From: Lachnospiraceae bacterium
GTDB lineage: Bacteria > Bacillota_A > Clostridia > Lachnospirales > Lachnospiraceae
Length of the DNA stretch: 9,222 nt
Reading direction: 5' to 3'
Assembly (NCBI GenBank): GCA_003446335.1
Contig: DMAZ01000064.1
Span: 609-9,830 of the forward strand
Shown: positions 1 through 4,771 of the stretch, piece by piece
How the letters are laid out: every line of letters begins with the position of its first letter
How positions within the stretch are numbered: the first letter of the stretch is position 1
Notes under the pieces: model-generated
Databases searched by the model: none
Told to the model about the DNA's origin: nothing
What the model saw: the letters and a program-made list of their open reading frames with translations, nothing else
Made by a program: the position numbers and the translations under genes

Positions 1-7
1 AATTTGA

Positions 8-91
8 GGTGTTAAAGACCCGGGCGTGAGCGAGGAAGAGGTGGAGCGTGTGACGGAGGAGAACGCCAGGAAACTGTTCCTGATTTTCTGA
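8..91 (+). CDS. C-terminal end of a probable TatD/amidohydrolase-type metal-dependent hydrolase (partial)
   Basis: The frame ending at the TGA at 89-91 reads GVKDPGVSEEEVERVTEEN and then ARKLFLIF. The pattern S-x-E-E-V-x-x-V-T-x-E-N-A-x-x-L-F is the usual last helix of TatD-family and related TIM-barrel metal hydrolases, so this is probably the tail of such a gene. The frame is interrupted by a TGA at 5-7, and no good start with a ribosome binding site lies between 8 and 91. The neighbouring frame (from base 3) reads FEVLK before running into a stop at 27-29. One missing base in the A-run at 14-16 would join the two into a continuous ending, so a frameshift or sequence error at the edge is possible. 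Identification rests on 27 residues only. A different hydrolase family is possible. Confidence 0.4.
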   Translation, partial: GVKDPGVSEEEVERVTEENARKLFLIF

Positions 92-137
92 CAGGGAAAA
101 ATAGATAAAAAGCGCACAGAATAAATTGGATAATGTG

Positions 138-168
138 CTGAATTCATTGAATTGAACATGAAATTCAG
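138..168 (+). other. AT-rich hairpin in the glgB1 upstream region
   Basis: The arms CTGAATTCAT (138-147) and ATGAAATTCAG (158-168) are complementary with one bulged A and a 10-nt loop. The hairpin lies between the upstream stop codon and the stronger hairpin at 171-207. It has no T-tract, so it is not a convincing terminator. It could be part of a 3' untranslated structure of the upstream gene or a protein-binding dyad. Function is unknown. Confidence 0.35.
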
Positions 169-170
169 AG

Positions 171-207
171 AACGGGGGACGTGAAATCCATTTACATGTT
201 CCCCGTT
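171..207 (+). terminator. Stable hairpin, possible terminator of the upstream gene, overlapping the glgB1 promoter
   Basis: The arms AACGGGGGACGTG (171-183) and CATGTTCCCCGTT (195-207) pair over 13 bp, counting two G-U wobbles, with an 11-nt loop that can form three more pairs (AAA with TTT). The downstream T-content (TTTGCGTTTA) is weak for an intrinsic terminator. Its place 80 bp after the upstream stop fits termination of that gene. Its right arm and loop contain the -35 box and spacer of the next promoter, so the dyad could also be an operator. Confidence 0.5.
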
Positions 208-231
208 TGCGTTTATAATAATACATATAAT
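191..231 (+). promoter_or_regulatory. SigA-type promoter for the first branching enzyme
   Basis: TTTACA (191-196) and TATAAT (214-219) are separated by 17 bp, one mismatch from the housekeeping consensus. A second TATAAT lies at 226-231 without an equally good -35 partner. Transcription would start near 226 and leave about 93 nt of leader before the ATG at 319. The -35 box sits in the loop of the hairpin at 171-207, and that hairpin's right arm lies in the spacer. Activity is inferred from the match to consensus. Confidence 0.65.
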
Positions 232-281
232 GTCCTCGTATTTCGAGTGGCTGTTTAGGCAGTTTGCACTAAAAAAGAAAA

Positions 282-312
282 CACAGCGGGTAGCTGTGGA
301 AGGAGAAGAGGT
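282..312 (+). promoter_or_regulatory. Leader hairpin and ribosome binding site of glgB1
   Basis: CACAGC (282-287) pairs with GCTGTG (293-298) around a 5-nt loop. Just after it come two purine-rich candidates: AAGGAG (300-305), 13 nt from the ATG and therefore far, and GAGGT (308-312), 6 nt from the ATG and well placed. The hairpin ends two bases before the first candidate, so it could mask or present the site. No known riboswitch consensus is recognised in the 226-318 leader. Confidence 0.45.
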
Positions 313-318
313 AATCCT

Positions 319-2391
319 ATGGAAAATGAATATCTGTTTTCAGAACTGGATCAGTATCTTTTCGGTCATGCCACGCATTATGATCTGTATAAAAAGCTTG
401 GCGCTCATCCGACTACCATAGACGGAGTGGACGGAACCTATTTTGCGGTATGGGCACCGAATGCACAGCGTGTTTCCGTTATCGGAGAGTTCAATGACTG
501 GGATACAGAAGCCAATATTATCACCAATGAAGATGATATCGGTGTATGGCAGGGATTTATCCCGAACGCGAAAGCCGGCCAGATGTATAAGTATTTCATC
601 ATCGGATATCAGGGTGAGCACCTTTACAAGGCAGACCCGTTCGCCAATCAGGCAGAACTTCGTCCGGGAACGGCATCCGTTATTGCGGATCTGCGCAATC
701 TGAAATGGAGCGACTCCACCTGGATGAAGAAGCGCCAGAAATTCGATATCAGTAAAGATCCGATGGTCATCTATGAGTGCCACATCGGTTCCTGGATGAA
801 GCATCCGGAATCTGCCGGCAGAGGCAAGGAAGGCTTCTACAATTACCGTGAGTTCGCCGAGAAAGCTGCAGATTACTGCAAGGATATGGGTTACACCCAC
901 ATCGAGCTGATGGGTATTGCGGAGCATCCGTTCGACGGTTCCTGGGGATATCAGGTCACCGGTTACTATGCACCGACCTCCCGCTACGGAACGCCGAATG
1001 ACTTCCAGTATATGATCAATTACTTCCACAAGAAGGGTATCGGCGTTATCCTTGACTGGGTACCGGCACACTTCCCGAAAGACGCTGCAGGTCTTGCATG
1101 CTTCGACGGCACAGAGCTGTACGAGCACAAGGATCCGCGTCAGGGCGAGCATCCGGACTGGGGTACCAAGATCTATAATTACGGCCGTCCGGAAGTCAAG
1201 AATTTCCTTATGGCAAATGCCCTCTACTGGGTCGAGTTCTTCCACGTTGACGGCCTCCGCGTAGACGCGGTCGCATCCATGCTGTATCTTGACTACGGCA
1301 AGAAGGACGGTGAATGGGTAGCCAACAAGTACGGCGAGAACAAGAACCTTGAAGCCATCGAATTCTTTAAGCATATGAACTCCTGCCTGCTCGGCAGAAA
1401 TAAGGGCGCTGTCATGATCGCCGAGGAATCCACCGCATGGCCGAAGGTCACAGCCAAGGTCGAGGAAGACGGACTCGGATTCTCCATGAAGTGGAACATG
1501 GGCTGGATGAATGACTTCCTGGAATACATGAAGCTTGATCCGCTGTTCCGTAAAGGCAATCACTATAAGATGACATTCTCGACATCCTATGCATACAGTG
1601 AGAACTATATCCTGGTTCTTTCACATGACGAGGTCGTTCATCTGAAGTGCTCCATGTGGAGCAAGATGCCGGGCATCTACGAGGATAAGTTCCACAACCT
1701 GCGTGCCGGTTATACCTATATGATGGGCCACCCGGGCAAGAAGCTTCTCTTCATGGGCCAGGAATTCGGCCAGCAGAGAGAGTGGAGCGAGGAGCGCGAG
1801 ATCGACTGGTTCCTGCTTGAGACGGATCTGAACAGGCAGCTGCAGGATTATGTACGTGACCTGTGGAAGATGTATGCTAAGTATCAGTGCCTCCACGGAA
1901 CAGACTACGACCCGCTCGGATTTGAATGGATCAACGCCGATGACGCGGACCGCAGTATTTACAGCTTCATGCGCAAATCCTCCGACGGCAAGAAGAACCT
2001 GCTGTTCGTCTTGAATATGACGCCGATGGCCCGTCCGGATTACCGCTGCGGCGTTCCGGTACTCGGAAACTATAAGCTGGTCATGAACTCCATGGATCCG
2101 AAGTACGGCGGCGATGCTCCGCGTACCAAGAAGACCTACAAGGCGACCGAAGGCGAGTGCGATAACAGACCGTACGCGATTGCTTACGATCTGCCGGCAT
2201 ACGGATGCGCGATCTTCGAGTTCGACTATGTGACGGATGAGAAGCCGGTCAAGAAAGCTGTCAAGAAGGCCGCTAAGAAGGCGATCGAAGCGCCTGAAGA
2301 GGCTCCGAAGAAAGCCGTCGAAGCGCTTGAAGAAGCTCCGAAGAAGGCAACGAGAAAGAGAGCAGGCAAGAAGAAAGCAGATGCTGAATAA
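319..2391 (+). CDS. glgB: 1,4-alpha-glucan branching enzyme (GH13) with lysine-rich C-terminal tail
   Basis: This cytoplasmic enzyme of glycogen synthesis cuts an alpha-1,4 glucan chain and transfers it to form an alpha-1,6 branch. The 690-residue protein starts with an N-terminal CBM48-like domain (LGAHP at 27-31, VWAPNA 44-49, GEFNDW 56-61). A GH13 barrel follows: AEHPFDGSWGY from 201, DWVPAH 246-251, GLRVDAV with nucleophile D316, AEES with acid/base E369, and SHDEVVH with H436 and D437. A beta-rich C-terminal domain ends near 637. Residues 640-690 form a Lys/Ala/Pro/Glu tail with an 11-residue tandem repeat, unlike ordinary GlgB. Usual family motifs are altered after HDEVVH (HLKC instead of HGKK, MPGI instead of MPGD, FMGQEF instead of FMGNEF). 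It has its own promoter and terminator. The ATG at 319 is supported by GAGGT 6 nt upstream. Branching-enzyme identity is very likely; exact chain specificity is unknown. Confidence 0.95.
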   Translation: MENEYLFSELDQYLFGHATHYDLYKKLGAHPTTIDGVDGTYFAVWAPNAQRVSVIGEFNDWDTEANIITNEDDIGVWQGFIPNAKAGQMYKYFIIGYQGEHLYKADPFANQAELRPGTASVIADLRNLKWSDSTWMKKRQKFDISKDPMVIYECHIGSWMKHPESAGRGKEGFYNYREFAEKAADYCKDMGYTHIELMGIAEHPFDGSWGYQVTGYYAPTSRYGTPNDFQYMINYFHKKGIGVILDWVPAHFPKDAAGLACFDGTELYEHKDPRQGEHPDWGTKIYNYGRPEVKNFLMANALYWVEFFHVDGLRVDAVASMLYLDYGKKDGEWVANKYGENKNLEAIEFFKHMNSCLLGRNKGAVMIAEESTAWPKVTAKVEEDGLGFSMKWNMGWMNDFLEYMKLDPLFRKGNHYKMTFSTSYAYSENYILVLSHDEVVHLKCSMWSKMPGIYEDKFHNLRAGYTYMMGHPGKKLLFMGQEFGQQREWSEEREIDWFLLETDLNRQLQDYVRDLWKMYAKYQCLHGTDYDPLGFEWINADDADRSIYSFMRKSSDGKKNLLFVLNMTPMARPDYRCGVPVLGNYKLVMNSMDPKYGGDAPRTKKTYKATEGECDNRPYAIAYDLPAYGCAIFEFDYVTDEKPVKKAVKKAAKKAIEAPEEAPKKAVEALEEAPKKATRKRAGKKKADAE
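2284..2349 (+). repeat. 33-bp tandem repeat encoding part of the GlgB1 tail
   Basis: Two adjacent 33-bp units (2284-2316 and 2317-2349) encode the 11-residue copies IEAPEEAPKKA and VEALEEAPKKA, residues 656-677. They differ mostly at third positions plus two amino acids (I/V and P/L), so the duplication is not brand new. The repeat sits within a longer lysine-rich stretch (KKAVKKAAKKA before it, RKRAGKKK after it). Such tandem units can change copy number by slippage or recombination. Confidence 0.85.
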
Positions 2392-2404
2392 TCAGACTAT
2401 CATT

Positions 2405-2434
2405 CGCCGGCTGGGTGACCAGCCGGCGTTTTTT
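2405..2434 (+). terminator. Rho-independent terminator after glgB1
   Basis: CGCCGGCTGG (2405-2414) and CCAGCCGGCG (2419-2428) form a perfect 10-bp GC-rich stem with a GTGA tetraloop (GNRA type), followed at once by six T residues (2429-2434). It starts 14 bp after the glgB1 stop. It should separate the two branching-enzyme genes into different transcripts, apart from any read-through. Confidence 0.95.
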
Positions 2435-2472
2435 CATGCAGCGGATTTTCTTCCGGGAAGCCGGATGTTCGT

Positions 2473-2482
2473 TGATCGATCA
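2473..2482. promoter_or_regulatory. Perfect palindrome TGATCGATCA upstream of glgB2, possible operator
   Basis: This 10-bp perfect palindrome with a central CG is flanked by GTTCG on each side (2467-2471 and 2485-2489). Central-CG palindromes are typical of LacI-family sugar-responsive repressors, which would suit a glycogen gene, but no regulator is nearby. A poor promoter candidate overlaps it: TTGATC at 2472-2477 and TACGAC at 2496-2501, 18 bp apart. Short palindromes also occur by chance. Confidence 0.25.
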
Positions 2483-2514
2483 TCGTTCGCAAAAGTACGA
2501 CACATAAGTTTTCG

Positions 2515-2542
2515 GATATACAAAATGGCCGTGTTGTATATC
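2515..2542 (+). other. Perfect inverted repeat in the glgB2 upstream region
   Basis: GATATACAA (2515-2523) and TTGTATATC (2534-2542) are perfect reverse complements around a 10-nt spacer. A smaller 5-bp hairpin (CGACA 2542-2546 with TGTCG 2552-2556) follows and shares its first base with the larger arm. The repeat lies between the glgB1 terminator and the glgB2 start, where a promoter must exist, although no clear -35/-10 pair is seen. It could be an operator or an mRNA leader hairpin. It has no T-tract and is not a terminator. Confidence 0.45.
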
Positions 2543-2629
2543 GACAAGGACTGTCGGGACAGGATACTCTGATTACAGAAGAAGGAAAATATTACCTCTT
2601 ACCCGAGAAACGAATGCATGATATTGTAC

Positions 2630-2635
2630 GGGAGG
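2630..2635 (+). promoter_or_regulatory. Ribosome binding site that fixes the glgB2 start
   Basis: GGGAGG at 2630-2635 lies 5 nt before the ATG at 2641, an ideal arrangement. The in-frame upstream ATG at 2614 has no comparable site, so the longer version with nine extra residues (MHDIVREDF) is unlikely. Confidence 0.85.
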
Positions 2636-2640
2636 ATTTT

Positions 2641-4443
2641 ATGGATTTTCAGAAATTTTATAACGGTGAGGAATTCAGAGCCTATGATTTTCTTGGTGCA
2701 CATCCGCAGGATGGAGGCGGTGTGGTCTTCCGCACATTTGCGTTAAATGCGGAAAGTGTGTCCCTGATCGGTGAGTTCAATAACTGGACGGAAGCACCCA
2801 TGTCCGACGCGAAAAGGAAAGGATTCTTCGAGCTTTCTGTTCCGGAGGCCAGGGTCGGCCAGATGTATAAATATGTCATTTACAGTAAGCTGGGACGCAT
2901 TGAACACTGCGATCCCTACGGGTTCGGAATGGAGCTGAGGCCGGCATTTGCCTCGATCGTCAGAGACCTCAGGGAGTACACCTTCACGGACGATAAGTGG
3001 ATGAAGACGCGAACGCTGAATTATGACAGGCCTCTCAATATTTTCGAGATGCATGTCGGCTCCTGGAAACGCAACGAGAATGATCCCAACGGATGGTACA
3101 GGTACGATGAGATCGCTGATGATCTGATCGCCTACTGCAAGGGGCTCGGATATACGCATGTGGAATTCATGCCGCTGGCCGAGCATCCGTTCGACGGATC
3201 CTGGGGGTATCAGCAGACGGGATTCTTCGCTCCGACATCCCGCTACGGAACGGCTGCGCAGCTGAAAAAGCTGGTAGATAAGCTGCATAATGCCGGAATC
3301 GGCGCAATCGTGGATTTCGTGCCTGCCCATTTTGCAAATGATTACTACGCCCTCAAGGAATACGACGGGACCGAGCTTTACGAATACCCGGCAAGCGATG
3401 TCTCCGACAGTGAGTGGGGGACGCGCAACTTCATCTATGCCCGCCGCGAGGTCATGACCTTTATGCAGTCTGCGGCAAATTACTGGCTGGCGGAGTACCA
3501 CTTCGACGGCCTCAGAATGGATGCCATCAGCCGGGTCATCTACTGGATGGGAGATGAGAAGCGCGGTGTCAACGAGACTTCCGTAGACTTCCTGAAGAAG
3601 ATGAATGAGGGGCTTCACAGACTGCATCCGACAGCTATGCTGATCGCGGAAGATTCGACGTCCTATCCGGGGTGTACGAAACCGGCCTGGGCAGGCGGTC
3701 TCGGATTCGATTATAAGTGGGATCTGGGATGGATGAATGACACGCTGGATTATTTCATGAAGCAGTCGGATGAGCGTAAGGACCTTCCGGGCAAGCTGAC
3801 GTTCTCCATGCATTACTTCTACAATGAGAGATATATGCTTCCCCTCTCGCACGATGAGGTCGTGCACGGGAAGAAGACAATCATCGATAAGATCTTCGGC
3901 GATTACGAGATGAAGTTCCCGCAGGCAAGGGCACTGTATATGTATATGATGGTACATCCGGGCAAGACGCTGAACTTTATGGGAAATGAGATTGCCATGT
4001 TCCGTGAGTGGGATGAGACGAAGGAGCCGGACTATTTCCTTCTGAAGTATCCGATGCATGACTCTTTCCGGCATTATTTCTCGGAGCTCTGGAAAGTCTA
4101 CACGGAGACACCGGCCCTCTATGAGATGGATTATGAGCCGGAGGGATTCCGCTGGGTGACGATCAATGACAACGGACGGAACATTTTCGGTATTCAGCGG
4201 TACGCGAAGGACAGGAACAAAGGCAGTGTGATCGCGCTTTTCAATTTCTCGAACCGGGACTGCGTCTACAGGCTGCATCCCGAGAAGTCCTGCGCGATGG
4301 AGGAGATCCTGAATACAGACTGGGAGCGTTTCAGCGGGAAGACGAGAGAAGAGAAGGGACGGATGATTCGGGCCACTTCTATGGACGGGACACCGATCGC
4401 GCTGCCGGCGTTTTCGGCGGTCCTGTATAAAATTAAGCAGTGA
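2641..4443 (+). CDS. glgB: Second 1,4-alpha-glucan branching enzyme paralogue (GH13)
   Basis: A 600-residue paralogue of the preceding gene, predicted to form alpha-1,6 branches in glycogen in the cytoplasm. The N-terminal CBM48-like domain shows LGAHP at 18-22 and GEFNNW 44-49, with TFALNA where the first copy has VWAPNA. The GH13 barrel has AEHPFDGSWGYQ, DFVPAH 225-230, GLRMDAI with nucleophile D294, AEDS with acid/base E337, and SHDEVVHGKK with H404 and D405. A C-terminal beta domain ends in SAVLYKIKQ with no lysine tail. It keeps the family HGKK and FMGNE signatures that the first copy has lost, but differs after them (NEIAMFREW). Its leader carries inverted repeats and no recognisable strong promoter, so transcription could be its own or partly read-through. 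The pair is an old, diverged tandem duplication rather than a recent copy. Family call is near certain; the division of labour is unknown. Confidence 0.94.
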   Translation: MDFQKFYNGEEFRAYDFLGAHPQDGGGVVFRTFALNAESVSLIGEFNNWTEAPMSDAKRKGFFELSVPEARVGQMYKYVIYSKLGRIEHCDPYGFGMELRPAFASIVRDLREYTFTDDKWMKTRTLNYDRPLNIFEMHVGSWKRNENDPNGWYRYDEIADDLIAYCKGLGYTHVEFMPLAEHPFDGSWGYQQTGFFAPTSRYGTAAQLKKLVDKLHNAGIGAIVDFVPAHFANDYYALKEYDGTELYEYPASDVSDSEWGTRNFIYARREVMTFMQSAANYWLAEYHFDGLRMDAISRVIYWMGDEKRGVNETSVDFLKKMNEGLHRLHPTAMLIAEDSTSYPGCTKPAWAGGLGFDYKWDLGWMNDTLDYFMKQSDERKDLPGKLTFSMHYFYNERYMLPLSHDEVVHGKKTIIDKIFGDYEMKFPQARALYMYMMVHPGKTLNFMGNEIAMFREWDETKEPDYFLLKYPMHDSFRHYFSELWKVYTETPALYEMDYEPEGFRWVTINDNGRNIFGIQRYAKDRNKGSVIALFNFSNRDCVYRLHPEKSCAMEEILNTDWERFSGKTREEKGRMIRATSMDGTPIALPAFSAVLYKIKQ

Positions 4444-4472
4444 ACGCGGACTTCCCATATTTCATATCCGAA

Positions 4473-4623
4473 CAGTCTTATCATGAAATATACATCGTCA
4501 GGACGCTTCCGCTCTGTCTCGCTGGCAGCGGTACTAATGAATTTTCGGCGTTTGCACTTGAAAATTCAAAGTACCGGCCGCGAGACGAAGCCGTTCCGAT
4601 GTATATTTTCATGATTGCGACTG
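4473..4623 (+). repeat. 151-bp imperfect palindrome able to fold into one long hairpin (unidentified element or structured RNA)
   Basis: Nearly the whole stretch pairs with itself. From outside in: CAGTC 4473-4477 with GACTG 4619-4623; 4480-4497 with 4597-4615 (18 pairs, one bulge); GGACGCTTC 4501-4509 with 4587-4596 (9 pairs, one G-U, one bulge); GTCTCG 4516-4521 with CGAGAC 4581-4586; GGC with GCC; CGGTAC 4529-4534 with GTACCG 4571-4576; TGAATTTTC 4538-4546 with GAAAATTCA 4560-4568. This leaves a 13-nt apical loop (4547-4559) and totals about 56 pairs. It begins 30 bp after the glgB2 stop, so it would be in that gene's 3' untranslated RNA. No T-tract follows directly. It may be a MITE-like palindromic repeat, an RNase III target or mRNA stabiliser, or a small RNA. 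I recognise no known family. The structure is certain; its nature is not. Confidence 0.7.
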
Positions 4624-4686
4624 GACTTTCAATGTGATGTATGGGAAGCTAAAGTTAGTAATCAGGTGCATTTTACACAAAAATAA

Positions 4687-4739
4687 GGCCATATATGGTT
4701 GACATACGCAGTTATGACACCATATATGGCCCTTTTTTT
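4687..4739. terminator. Bidirectional terminator between the converging glgB2 and ATPase genes
   Basis: GGCCATATATGGT (4687-4699) and ACCATATATGGCC (4719-4731) pair perfectly over 13 bp. The 19-nt loop can itself form CATA (4703-4706) with TATG (4713-4716). On the + strand the stem is followed by C and then seven T (4733-4739). On the - strand it is followed by TTATTTTTGTG. It therefore fits termination of both glgB2 from the left and the ATPase operon from the right, whose stop codon lies 40 bp away. The stem also contains two copies of the palindrome CCATATATGG, 31 bp apart. Confidence 0.85.
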
Positions 4740-4771
4740 CAATTTTTGAGGTTTTGCAAATGCTTCCCTTT

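Noticed and set aside
230..421. Small + strand open frame (63 codons) overlapping the start of glgB1
   Set aside because: Its ATG lies about 4 bases from the inferred transcription start with no ribosome binding site, and its second half overlaps glgB1 in another frame.
340..1563. Long open frame of 407 codons on the - strand inside glgB1
   Set aside because: It lies wholly antisense to a clearly recognised GH13 gene. Its translation shows no known domain, and the second glgB has a similar antisense frame (2743-4458) explained by the same shared codons. Both are shadows.
2551..2562. CTGTC/GACAG dyad as a hairpin
   Set aside because: The loop would be only two bases (GG), too short for a stable hairpin. 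The overlapping CGACA/TGTCG pairing is more plausible.
2743..4458. Open frame of 571 codons on the - strand inside glgB2
   Set aside because: It is antisense to glgB2 and its product has no domain signature. Its similarity to the antisense frame in glgB1 follows from the homology of the sense genes.
4473..4623. Reading the long palindrome as an integron attC site
   Set aside because: The size and fold are suggestive, but I could not find the expected RYYYAAC and GTTRRRY core pair at its ends, and there is no integrase or cassette array nearby.
4440..4637. Small + strand open frame (65 codons) after glgB2
   Set aside because: It starts from a GTG overlapping the glgB2 stop, has no ribosome binding site, and runs straight through the long palindrome, whose base pairing explains the sequence better.
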